From Microcystis sp. T1-4 (GTDB lineage: Bacteria > Cyanobacteriota > Cyanobacteriia > Cyanobacteriales > Microcystaceae), in assembly GCF_000297435.1 (NCBI RefSeq), contig NZ_CAIP01000106.1:1-15459 (forward strand): a DNA stretch of 15,459 nucleotides, read 5' to 3'. Positions 1 through 6,912 of the stretch are shown one piece after another. Made by a program: the position numbers and the translations under genes. The notes under the pieces are model-generated. The model ran no database searches. It worked only from the letters and a program-made list of their open reading frames with translations, and was not told the DNA's origin. Position 1 is the first letter of the stretch. Each line of letters starts with the position of its first letter.

Positions 1-244
1 GCTTTTGCAAGAGATCTAATAGAAGTATCCTTTTTTGGATGATAGGCGATCGCTTTTCTGATTGGAAGTCTGGGAGCGGTCGCTTTTGGTTTATATCATA
101 AGTATATATTTAAATCTAGATAGCTGTCAATACATAATATATATAGGTTTTTTATAGACAGTGACTTTATTTAAAAGATTTTCTTATATACAGGACAATA
201 GATTAAAGTCTATAATTTATACAGTATAGACAGCAGTATAGAAT
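1..244. other. AT-rich upstream region with HIP1 site
   Basis: No complete gene is visible. Frame 1 on the plus strand is open from the left edge to a TGA at 40-42 and could be the last 13 codons of a gene outside the window, but nothing in those residues identifies it. A HIP1 octamer GCGATCGC is at 46-53, with a near copy around 76-83. From about 105 the sequence becomes very AT-rich and leads into the promoter and operator of the gene at 245. The nonamer TATAGACAG occurs at 153-161 and again at 225-233. Confidence 0.5.
208..242 (+). promoter_or_regulatory. Promoter with overlapping inverted-repeat operator
   Basis: A perfect -10 hexamer TATAAT is at 211-216. It is embedded in an inverted repeat, GTCTATA (208-214), ten bases, TATAGAC (225-231). 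The nonamer CAGTATAGA is repeated directly at 222-230 and 234-242, twelve bases apart, just before the ATG at 245. No good -35 hexamer is visible at the usual spacing. The product of the next gene looks like a ribbon-helix-helix DNA-binding protein, and such proteins usually bind short repeated boxes in their own promoters. Autoregulation is therefore the natural reading, but it is inference. Confidence 0.5.
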
Positions 245-481
245 ATGGCTAAAAATAAGATTCTGGCAACTTTCAGAGTAGATGAAGATGATTGGGAAGC
301 ATTTAAGCAGTGGTCTGAGAAGCGCGGTAATAGTGCAAGCGGGGAACTGATCCGATTTATTGAATCAGCATTAGGGAAAGCAACCCTAGACGATATGGAC
401 ACAGTAGATAAAAAAATAGAAGCGGCGATCGCTTCCCTTCGGGCCGAACTGGTAAGAGAAATCGCATCAACAAAAAGATAG
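245..481 (+). CDS. Small ribbon-helix-helix-like DNA-binding protein
   Basis: 78-residue protein. Residues about 5-44 fit a ribbon-helix-helix (MetJ/Arc) fold: a strand ILATFRV, a first helix over EDDWEAFKQWSEKRG, a turn ending NSAS, and a second helix GELIRFIESALG. The N-S-A-S cap before the second helix is typical of this fold. Residues 45-78 are charged and heptad-like and probably form a coiled coil. The ATG has no clear Shine-Dalgarno; the -10 box at 211-216 implies a leader of about 20 bases. The next gene starts 11 bases after the stop, so the two form an operon, a layout seen in toxin-antitoxin and plasmid-maintenance pairs. The DNA-binding role is inferred from fold pattern only; I cannot name a family member. 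Confidence 0.6.
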   Translation: MAKNKILATFRVDEDDWEAFKQWSEKRGNSASGELIRFIESALGKATLDDMDTVDKKIEAAIASLRAELVREIASTKR

Positions 482-492
482 GAGTTTAGCCG

Positions 493-810
493 ATGCCTAA
501 CGAAACCGTGACCTATTCCTTAGAGGCTGTTTTGACAAGGATTGAGGGGAAAATAGACAGCTACCAGAAAGATGTTAGCCAAAAATTCGACAAAATCGAG
601 GAACGTCTTACAAAGTTAGAAATCGGGCAGTCTGAGTTAAGGGGAGATATTAAAGCCTTAGATTCTAAGGTAATAGAGACAGAAAAGCGCATTAATGACC
701 TAAATGGACGGTTGAATGTTACAAGCAATGCTTTTCTTGGCATTGTCGGAATTTTGGTGACAGGAATACTGACCATACTCGGAAAAATAGTTTTTTTTTC
801 TAACCCCTAA
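493..810 (+). CDS. Coiled-coil protein with C-terminal membrane anchor
   Basis: 105-residue protein of unknown function. Residues about 8-73 form a continuous, charged, heptad-patterned helix, rich in K, E, D and I/L. Residues about 79-101 are a hydrophobic segment (FLGIVGILVTGILTILGKIVFF) long enough to cross the membrane once, leaving only a few residues after it. This resembles tail-anchored or XhlA-like small coiled-coil proteins. A Shine-Dalgarno AGGAG at 480-484 overlaps the stop codon of the upstream gene and sits 8 bases before this ATG, so translation is probably coupled. A strong terminator at 821-845 ends the unit. It could be the membrane-acting partner of the upstream regulator (toxin, anchor or tether). 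Nothing in the sequence decides between these. Confidence 0.6.
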   Translation: MPNETVTYSLEAVLTRIEGKIDSYQKDVSQKFDKIEERLTKLEIGQSELRGDIKALDSKVIETEKRINDLNGRLNVTSNAFLGIVGILVTGILTILGKIVFFSNP

Positions 811-818
811 CCCTACTG

Positions 819-1006
819 CTAACCCGTGAACCCTACGGGTTTTTTAGCGTCGCTGACTTGATAAAACAAAAATCTCTGAAATAAAAAAACTAATTTAGCA
901 ATAATACTTTTACCAGTGGACTGTTCACCGATGATAACATTAATTTTTTTATCTCTATTTCCGCATACTTAATAATCAGAAAATTTTCAATAATTAAGGA
1001 TTCCAT
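819..1006 (-). pseudogene. N-terminal stub of an AAA/SMC-like ATPase, frameshifted
   Basis: Read on the minus strand from an ATG at 1004-1006, the sequence encodes MESLIIENFLIIKYAEIEIK and then, after shifting one base, KINVIIGEQSTGKSIIAKLV. This matches the start of ABC/SMC-type AAA ATPases, where a strand-forming N-terminus leads into an I-N-x-I-I-G-x-x-x-x-G-K-S Walker A loop. The frame break falls in a run of seven A (plus-strand T 944-950); eight would keep the frame open. After the Walker A helix the reading runs about 25 more residues into the terminator region and stops at 819-821, so Walker B, signature and the rest are absent. Without the shift the first frame also stops soon. A small inverted repeat (CAGGTTA 1044-1050, TAACCTG 1080-1086) lies upstream. 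The Walker A reading is direct; the pseudogene interpretation is strong inference. Confidence 0.65.
821..845 (+). terminator. Intrinsic terminator of the 245-810 operon
   Basis: AACCCGT (821-827), a seven-base loop, then ACGGGTT (835-841) runs into a T-tract ending at 845. The perfect 7-bp stem followed by at least five T residues lies 10 bases after the stop codon of the coiled-coil gene. Confidence 0.75.
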
Positions 1007-1146
1007 TATATCTCTCTTATGTCCAGTCTCATAACAATACTAGCAGGTTAGGGGGAGATTTTCAATTACTGTCAGTTGTTAACCTGTTTATTCTAATCTA
1101 CCCTCCTATGGATAGATACCTAAGTCAAAAAGTCAGCAATTTAGCT

Positions 1147-1223
1147 ACAGCGTTTCTGATCAAGATAAAGTGTAACCTAATTTGACATCGGGACTGACTC
1201 CTGACTCCCCAAAAGGAAAACTT
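1147..1223 (+). repeat. Dispersed intergenic repeat, copy 1
   Basis: Starts ACAGCGTTTCTGATCAAGAT and runs through AGTGTAACCTAATTTG to a tail of GACTCC-like units ending CCCCAAAAGGAAAACTT. The same string with a few substitutions and a 6-base deletion lies at 7031-7101. It sits in the spacer downstream of the SWIM gene. It has no coding potential and no clear hairpin. Confidence 0.7.
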
Positions 1224-1231
1224 ATATTTTT

Positions 1232-2071
1232 TTAAAGTATCCCTGCATTTTTATTGCGTACCCGTTGATATATTTCTTCCATTACCTCGATAAAGGAGGT
1301 ATCCTTATCCCAAAATGCCGGATAATCACCAGCTTTTTTAATGACAATTGCGGGAATAGTTGCGGCTTTAACTAACTGAGGATTTTCTGGTAAACGGTGA
1401 TGAGAGTGCCAAAATTCTTTGAGATCAATTGTTTCTGATGCCGGTATGGTTTCGGGTTTAGTGTGATAGGAGGTAACCGGGTTAAGAGGAATTTTTTCCT
1501 CTTGGATGGAGGAGGAAAGCAGCTTACCGAGGGGAGTTTTTGCTAATTCTTGCAGTAATTTTTGACGAGAGATACCCCGTAATTCAAATAAGAGGAAAGG
1601 ATCCTGATCTAATTGGGAAGCAACGAGGTAATAAACTCCAGCAATATGTTTACAGGGATTTTCCCAATCGGGACAGGAACAATTGGTGATAAAATCCTTT
1701 TGACTGTGGGGTAATAAGTGTAGATTCAGATCGCTAAATGCTTCATCAATATTATCGGGAACTTCTTTGAGCAGCAGTTTAGAGATCATACTCGCTCTTG
1801 AACCAAGATTATATAAAGCTTGTGACCACTCTGCTTTAGTAATTGGTTTAATCTCGATACTCACCTTATACAAAGGTTCTTTGTAAACTCCAAAGTAGGG
1901 ATTAATGGAACCTCGCACCTGAGCAGTAATTAAATTACCGTCAATTTTATAATTCTTGACTTTATCATTTTTAGCGTAGGAACGTCCTCGACTCAAACGC
2001 GATGAGTCGGTAAATTCCTCTAATGCTTCTATAAAGCGTTGTCCCCACCAAGTTTTACTAAATTTATTCAT
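1232..2071 (-). CDS. SWIM zinc-finger protein
   Basis: 279 residues. A SWIM zinc finger is visible at residues 131-142: C131-x-C133, six residues, C140-x-H142 (CSCPDWENPCKH), followed by a hydrophobic helix AGVYYLVAS. SWIM fingers bind DNA or protein, and SWIM proteins are known partners of bacterial SNF2 enzymes. The N-terminal 100 residues begin with an aromatic-rich WWGQRFIEAL segment common at the start of bacterial SWIM proteins; the C-terminal third is variable and partly low in predicted order. The gene begins 13 bases after the SNF2 stop, with a GAGGT ribosome site (complement of 2078-2082), so it is the second gene of that operon. No terminator is evident downstream. Likely role: DNA- or substrate-recognition partner of the SNF2 translocase (inference). 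Confidence 0.9.
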   Translation of the reverse strand: MNKFSKTWWGQRFIEALEEFTDSSRLSRGRSYAKNDKVKNYKIDGNLITAQVRGSINPYFGVYKEPLYKVSIEIKPITKAEWSQALYNLGSRASMISKLLLKEVPDNIDEAFSDLNLHLLPHSQKDFITNCSCPDWENPCKHIAGVYYLVASQLDQDPFLLFELRGISRQKLLQELAKTPLGKLLSSSIQEEKIPLNPVTSYHTKPETIPASETIDLKEFWHSHHRLPENPQLVKAATIPAIVIKKAGDYPAFWDKDTSFIEVMEEIYQRVRNKNAGIL

Positions 2072-2084
2072 GGGTTTACCTCGA

Positions 2085-5000
2085 TTAAATAATTGTCTGT
2101 TTATTCAATGCGATTAACTGACGAAAACTTTCGTTATCTAATTCCGTTAACCAGGATTCATCATTACTAACAATAGCATTAGCTACCTTTTTCTTTTCCT
2201 CGATCATTTCATCAATTCTTTCCTCTAAGGTTCCCAAAGTGACAAATTTATGCACGAAAACATTTTTTTGTTGACCAATTCTAAAAGCGCGATCGGTGGC
2301 TTGATTTTCCACCGCAGGATTCCACCAACGATCGAAATGAAAAACATGATTTGCTTTAGTTAAAGTAATCCCCACTCCTCCAGCTTTTAGGGATAAAATA
2401 AATACAGAAGGTTCTGTTTCGGGATGTTGAAATTCTTCGATCATTTGTTCTCGTTTTGGTTGGGAAGTCCCACCGTGAAGATAATAGGTATTGTAGCGAA
2501 AAGTTTGTTTGAGGTACTTTTGTAAGGAGTCACCGATTTCAGTAAATTGAGTGAAAATTAGCAGACTATCTCCCTCTAAAATTACTTCTTCTAGCATTTC
2601 TCCCAAACGCTCTAACTTATGCGATCGCTCAGGGGTAAAAGCGCTGTTATCCTGTAAAAATTGACGGGGATGATTACAAATTTGTTTCAAGCGCATCAGG
2701 GTAGATAAAATTAATCCTTTGCGTTTTATTCCCTCCGCTTCTTCTAATTGTTTTTCCACTTCTTTGATGACAACTTCGTAGAGAGAAGCTTGTTCTTTAG
2801 TTAAATTACAATACTGTTTGTTTTCCACTTTATCTGGTAAATCTTTAATTATCTGCTTATCGGTTTTTACCCGACGCAGAATAAAAGGTTCCACTAATTT
2901 TTTGAGAACCGTGGACTGGAGACGATCATTTTGTTTTTGGATTGGCACTTCAAACGCTTTACGAAATTGAGTTTCTTTGCCTAAATAACCGGGGTTAAGG
3001 AAGTTAAAAATTGACCATAAATCAAGCAGTCTATTTTCCACAGGAGTTCCCGTTAATGCGAGACGATGTTGTGCAGATAAACTCAAGATTGCTTTAGTTT
3101 GTGCTGCTTTAGGATTTTTGATATTTTGTGCTTCATCAATTACCAAACGTTGCCAAGATTGCGAGTTAAATAATTTCAAATCCTTGCGAACTAAGGTAAA
3201 GGAAGTAATGACGATATCCTTGTGACTAGCTACTGTCTGAAATTCGCTCTCATCTTGATAGCGCTTACTACCATGGTGAATTAAAACCTGAAGATGGGGG
3301 GCAAATTTTTCAATTTCTTTTGCCCAATTTCCCACCACAGAAGTGGGTGCGACTAGCAGAGTTGGTAAAACATTATTATCTCCCTCTCTTTCCCCAACCA
3401 ATCTAGCAATTACCTGTAGGGTTTTTCCTAATCCCATATCGTCAGCAAGACAACCATTTAAACCCAATTGTTCCAGGTATTGAATCCAAGCAACCCCGCG
3501 CTTTTGGTACTCCCGCAGCGTTCCTTGTAATTGGGGAGGATTTTCGATCGGTTCTAGTTGACTAGGATTTTGTAATTTATCTAGCATTGAACCCAAAAAA
3601 TCATCGGTTTCAACAATAATATCCTCTGGGTATTCGGCAGCTTTTTTCATTAATTCAATCAGATTCATTTCAGGATTTTCCTGCTGATATTTCTGCCAAA
3701 AATCCAGCATTTGCTGCATTTTATTTTGTTCTAATTCTACCCATTGACCTCGAAATTTAACTAGGGGGGTTTTGGTATTAATTAATTGTTGCCATTCCTC
3801 TTGGGTAATAGTTTCTTCACCGATGGCTAGTTCATATTGATATTCAATGATGTTTTCGAGGCTAAAAATCCCTTTACTAACGGGGGTAGATTTGCCCGAT
3901 TTAGAAGTAGTTTTTAGCCGAACTTTGGCGCGCTGACGACCTTGGGGAGTCCACCAAGCGGGAATAATAACTTTATATCCAGCATCTTCTAAAATCCAAG
4001 CAGTTTCTTTTAAGAAAGTAAAAGCTTCTGTAAGGTTGAGAGAAAATCCCGTCGGTTTATCCGTTTCTAATCCTTGCCAAATGGGGGGATAAATACGGGC
4101 AGCATAACCCAAACTTAGTAAAATATTTTTGTCTAAATCTTGACCAAAATGCGCTTGTATGCTTGTTCTAGTTTCGGGGACTGCATACCAATATTGGTCT
4201 AATTCTAATCGCAGGGAGGGGTCTTGTTTAGAGATGAGGATAAAAGTAATTTGCCACTGTTCAATATTATTTTCTGGCGCTTCCGTTAGTTTAAAACCAA
4301 GGCTAAAACTAGATATATTTTGGTCTCCTAGTAATTGCTGTCTCCAAGTTTGCCACTGTTGATATTTTTCTAAGGCAGCGGCAGTTTGCAGAAATCCAGC
4401 AGCTTTAGTCACAGAGAAGCAATCACCTATAATTGTTTCGCTAATTTTTTTCTCAAAACTGGCAGGAATTGCCGTATTAGTGACAATTTCATTGAGGAGA
4501 CATTCCGAGAAGTGCCGGAGTAGGGTTTTGGGGTCGTATAATTGTGGTGAAGCATGGGTATTTTCAGCACCAGCAAGACAAATGCGGGGAAGATATTCGA
4601 GATAGCGATCAAGATTGGTTTCGTAGGTTGCTGATATAATTTCCCAAAGAGGATAGATGGCAAAGTCAGCAGTTTTCTTGTTCTTTGTGGCTAATTCTCG
4701 ATATTTAAAAGCAGGAATATAGTTATCTTTGATAATTATTTCTTTAAAAGCTTGACTGTAGTGATACCAAAAAAGTAGATCTGCACCTAACTGAATCTCT
4801 GAGGAGTTGTAAAGACAGATAAAGTGCAGATCATTGAGTAGTTTAAGTACGGGATTAAGGGGATAACAATCAATGTGCCAAGATTGCCATTGGCTATTTT
4901 CTGGGGGTTCTTTTTCTAGATAACGCAGTAATTCTAAGGAGGGTAAAGGTTGATTGTCGTGACTAGGTAAAAGAAAGTAGCGGGGGACAAATTGCCGACT

Positions 5001-5207
5001 AAGAGGATTATAATTCGATTGAACTATTCCTAACTCTCCGGTGAGAAAGCTAGTTAATTCTTCTTTGCTTAACTGAAAAGGATGATAATTATCAGCAGTG
5101 GTGCGACTCTTTTTCGGGGTGCTAGTTTCTCCCCAAAGATAAAAGCTACCCTTCTGAATAAATTCATCCGTTGATTGAGGAATCCAAGTACCGTGAAGAA
5201 TTTTCAT
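2085..5207 (-). CDS. SNF2-family DNA translocase/helicase
   Basis: 1040 residues from the ATG at 5205-5207; an in-frame TTG six codons earlier (5225) is possible but less likely, because MKILHGTWI is the usual cyanobacterial beginning. Two RecA-like lobes are complete. Motif I is DDMGLGKT near residue 590; motif II is DEAQ at about 691-694 (the bacterial form of DEAH); motif III is LTGTP near 718-722; the C-terminal lobe has SLKAGGVGITLT near 938 and the arginine-finger motif QATDRAFRIGQ near 970. Residues 1-550 match in length the SNF2-associated N-terminal region of bacterial SNF2 proteins. The enzyme would use ATP to move on double-stranded DNA or strip proteins from it. All key ATPase residues are present, so it should be active. 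It leads an operon with the SWIM gene. Confidence 0.93.
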   Translation of the reverse strand: MKILHGTWIPQSTDEFIQKGSFYLWGETSTPKKSRTTADNYHPFQLSKEELTSFLTGELGIVQSNYNPLSRQFVPRYFLLPSHDNQPLPSLELLRYLEKEPPENSQWQSWHIDCYPLNPVLKLLNDLHFICLYNSSEIQLGADLLFWYHYSQAFKEIIIKDNYIPAFKYRELATKNKKTADFAIYPLWEIISATYETNLDRYLEYLPRICLAGAENTHASPQLYDPKTLLRHFSECLLNEIVTNTAIPASFEKKISETIIGDCFSVTKAAGFLQTAAALEKYQQWQTWRQQLLGDQNISSFSLGFKLTEAPENNIEQWQITFILISKQDPSLRLELDQYWYAVPETRTSIQAHFGQDLDKNILLSLGYAARIYPPIWQGLETDKPTGFSLNLTEAFTFLKETAWILEDAGYKVIIPAWWTPQGRQRAKVRLKTTSKSGKSTPVSKGIFSLENIIEYQYELAIGEETITQEEWQQLINTKTPLVKFRGQWVELEQNKMQQMLDFWQKYQQENPEMNLIELMKKAAEYPEDIIVETDDFLGSMLDKLQNPSQLEPIENPPQLQGTLREYQKRGVAWIQYLEQLGLNGCLADDMGLGKTLQVIARLVGEREGDNNVLPTLLVAPTSVVGNWAKEIEKFAPHLQVLIHHGSKRYQDESEFQTVASHKDIVITSFTLVRKDLKLFNSQSWQRLVIDEAQNIKNPKAAQTKAILSLSAQHRLALTGTPVENRLLDLWSIFNFLNPGYLGKETQFRKAFEVPIQKQNDRLQSTVLKKLVEPFILRRVKTDKQIIKDLPDKVENKQYCNLTKEQASLYEVVIKEVEKQLEEAEGIKRKGLILSTLMRLKQICNHPRQFLQDNSAFTPERSHKLERLGEMLEEVILEGDSLLIFTQFTEIGDSLQKYLKQTFRYNTYYLHGGTSQPKREQMIEEFQHPETEPSVFILSLKAGGVGITLTKANHVFHFDRWWNPAVENQATDRAFRIGQQKNVFVHKFVTLGTLEERIDEMIEEKKKVANAIVSNDESWLTELDNESFRQLIALNKQTII

Positions 5208-5263
5208 GGTTTTTAATAAGTACAAAAGAACTTAAATGAGGGCAATACTTAGCCTCTAGAAAA

Positions 5264-5292
5264 ATTGTAGCGATTATGGGAGAATTCTCCAC
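5264..5292 (-). promoter_or_regulatory. Putative SNF2 operon promoter with 12-bp palindrome
   Basis: A -10-like TACAAT is read on the minus strand at 5269-5264. A perfect palindrome GGAGAATTCTCC occupies 5279-5290, where the spacer and -35 region should lie. The -35 position itself (GTGGAG) is poor, which would fit a promoter controlled by a dimeric regulator binding the palindrome. The SNF2 ATG lies about 57 bases downstream. Assignment is inferred from position; the palindrome itself is certain. Confidence 0.35.
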
Positions 5293-5362
5293 ACTTTTTT
5301 GTCCCTTTGCGAACCCAGAAGTCCTCTGGATAAGAGAAAAAGGTTAATAGAGCTTCTAGGAT

Positions 5363-5399
5363 AAAAAACCATTGAGAAGACGTGATCAATGGTTTTTTT
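5363..5399. terminator. Two-way intrinsic terminator
   Basis: AAAAAACCATTGA (5363-5375), ten bases, then TCAATGGTTTTTTT (5386-5399). The 13-bp stem contains a 7-bp GC-bearing core and has T-tracts when read in either direction. On the minus strand it can end transcription coming from the gene at 5604-6584. On the plus strand it has no gene to serve, unless a small RNA starts in the short spacer after 5208. Confidence 0.75.
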
Positions 5400-5467
5400 G
5401 AGCTTAAAGCTTATCCCTACATGGTTTGAAAGCTATTTTTGTTCTAGGTTTTGTTGAGGTTCCACTA

Positions 5468-5536
5468 AGAAGGATGGCTAATTATAGCAATTCCCCAAAA
5501 TCCGGCTACAGGAGTTCGATCCTCCTACCTTCGGCA
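5468..5536 (+). pseudogene. tRNA-like relic with intact T-arm
   Basis: AGGAG TTCGATC CTCCT (5510-5526) is a textbook T-arm: a 5-bp stem and a 7-base loop starting TTC with A at the conserved place. It is followed by ACCTTCG (5527-5533). Upstream AGAAGGA (5468-5474) pairs with it at five of seven positions. After TG, the string GCTA-ATTA-TAGC (5477-5488) makes a perfect 4-bp D-stem. Only 21 bases separate D- and T-arms, and they do not form a 5-bp anticodon stem; the end reads GCA rather than CCA. The total is about 66 bases before the tail, shorter than normal. Best read as a decayed or internally deleted tRNA, or an integration scar. Identity cannot be assigned. Confidence 0.4.
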
Positions 5537-5603
5537 TCTCCCTTAAAAAGGGGAACTTAAATTCGATAATTCGATCTCTAGTTTTTATGGGTGAGAATTG
5601 GTA

Positions 5604-6584
5604 TTAATTAACTTTTACCCAAATACTGCGGAAATATTTTTCGGGATTATTTTTATCGATAATATCTTTACAGGGAGTATTACCAACTCGCTCGATTGTA
5701 CCATCATCGCTTAAAATCTGAAAGCGATCTTGGAAATGGGGATAAAACAACAAAGCTTCTGGACGAAAACCTTCAGGGAATTGCAGTGATTCTATCTTTT
5801 CTGGTGCATCTTCTTTTTTTCCTGACCAAGTATAGAAAACAAATTGATCGCCTCCATGAAATTCTCCGGCAATAATTAAATATACTTCTAAAGCTGGCCA
5901 AAATTCAATGCTACGAATTCCTAATCCTCCCAAATCTAGCAGGATAGGATCACCAAATTCAGCTTTAGCCGTGGTTGAATTAGTAACTAAACTCTTGGGA
6001 TTTTTTAGGGGTAATAAAAGAGCTTTATCGTTGGGGACAGGATTACGAAAACCGATTAAGATATTTCCGTCTGGAGTTGCCGTTAAACCTTCAATATTTA
6101 ATCCTACTTCAGCTTTGGGAGCTTTGGTTTCTGCTGTTTTGAAATCAAATATTTTAGCCAATTGAGAGTCTTCGATAATATCACGCAAGACTAACTGAGT
6201 ATAAGACTTACCCACTTGAACTATACTAGAGCCGTCATCGTTAATTTTACTGGCAAAAAATTGATGACGAGGGATTTTTCGTTTAGCATCTTTATTGCGT
6301 CCATGGGAAGTAATCCAATAGATTATGTCATTGAGTACAGTTACCCCCTCCAAGTCGATTTCTTTATTTTCAGGATTGTTTTTCAGCCAACCATTAATGT
6401 CAATTGTTTCCAGTGCTTTTCCCGACTCTTGAGAGGAATAAATCCAGAGAATATTACCTAATTCTGGATCCGCCTCATCATTACCAACAACAAATTTATT
6501 TTCTCCTAAAGCAGTGGCTGCAGAAGCATCACAAATTCCTTGATGTTTGATTTCTTGGATCATAGAAAAGTTGAGAGGTTTCAT
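5604..6584 (-). CDS. DUF3616-like protein of unknown function
   Basis: 326 residues. Repeated short motifs, DLEGV (77-81), NIEGLT (163-168), IRSIEFWP (223-230) and RPEAL (274-278), are spaced like blades of a beta-propeller. The D/N-x-E-G-L pattern followed by GNILIGFRNP is typical of the DUF3616 family, whose function is not established. A longer reading from a TTG at 6656 would add a hydrophobic leader, but I reject it. An AAGGAG ribosome site (6599-6594) sits 9 bases before the ATG at 6584, and a promoter (TTGTCT 6656-6651, 17 bases, TATAAT 6633-6628) would start transcription inside that extension. Without the extension there is no signal peptide, so the protein is likely cytoplasmic. It is a single gene, ended by the terminator at 5363-5399. 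Family assignment is from pattern memory. Confidence 0.7.
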   Translation of the reverse strand: MKPLNFSMIQEIKHQGICDASAATALGENKFVVGNDEADPELGNILWIYSSQESGKALETIDINGWLKNNPENKEIDLEGVTVLNDIIYWITSHGRNKDAKRKIPRHQFFASKINDDGSSIVQVGKSYTQLVLRDIIEDSQLAKIFDFKTAETKAPKAEVGLNIEGLTATPDGNILIGFRNPVPNDKALLLPLKNPKSLVTNSTTAKAEFGDPILLDLGGLGIRSIEFWPALEVYLIIAGEFHGGDQFVFYTWSGKKEDAPEKIESLQFPEGFRPEALLFYPHFQDRFQILSDDGTIERVGNTPCKDIIDKNNPEKYFRSIWVKVN

Positions 6585-6593
6585 GATTGTATT

Positions 6594-6656
6594 CTCCTTG
6601 TTAACTGGAAAAGTGAGGATTGAAAAAATTATAGGTAATAAAAGAGAAAAAGACAA
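6594..6656 (-). promoter_or_regulatory. Promoter and ribosome site of the DUF3616 gene
   Basis: Read on the minus strand: -35 TTGTCT (6656-6651), a 17-base spacer, -10 TATAAT (6633-6628, perfect), then AAGGAG (6599-6594) 9 bases before the ATG. This is the best sigma-70-type promoter in the window, and it fixes the start of the gene at 6584. Confidence 0.65.
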
Positions 6657-6912
6657 GAAATGACTAGAAATAATCTGAGAAAGGATTGGTTTGAATAACT
6701 AATTTCTCCTAAGTTCAAAAGTTTGTCGAGTCTCATAATTTGTGTTAGTCCCTCCAAGACCCGATGACTCCTGCCATTGACCTAATGCCAAGGCAAAAGG
6801 TTTTGGGATTAAAGATCGGTTGGTTAGGGAAATAATTGGGTAACACTTTTAAGTTATTCGATGATAACCATAGATAAGCAAAAAAAATACTTAAATGTAA
6901 CAAAAAAATACA

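Larger units (their letters stand above)
5208..5603. other. Spacer between SNF2 operon and DUF3616 gene
   Basis: About 400 bases with no coding gene. Contents in order: the putative SNF2 promoter with its palindrome, the two-way terminator, a stretch with no recognisable signal (5400-5465), the tRNA-like relic, and a small hairpin CCCTT-AAA-AAGGG at 5540-5552. Confidence 0.6.

Noticed and set aside
46..53. HIP1 octamer as a functional site for the left cassette
   Set aside because: HIP1 is abundant across many cyanobacterial genomes and here also lies inside coding regions; useful as a taxonomic hint only.
801..834. Telomere-like CTAACCC repeats before the terminator
   Set aside because: Only three or four imperfect units, in a bacterial-type context; explained by the terminator stem and the local sequence.
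1044..1086. Inverted repeat CAGGTTA/TAACCTG upstream of the ATPase stub
   Set aside because: Seven-base arms with a 29-base loop can arise by chance in AT-rich spacer; no other support.
5208..5225. Upstream TTG start adding six residues to the SNF2 protein
   Set aside because: No ribosome site favours it, and the ATG at 5207 begins the conserved N-terminus.
5468..5536. Functional tRNA gene
   Set aside because: No anticodon stem, two acceptor mismatches and too short; treated as a relic.
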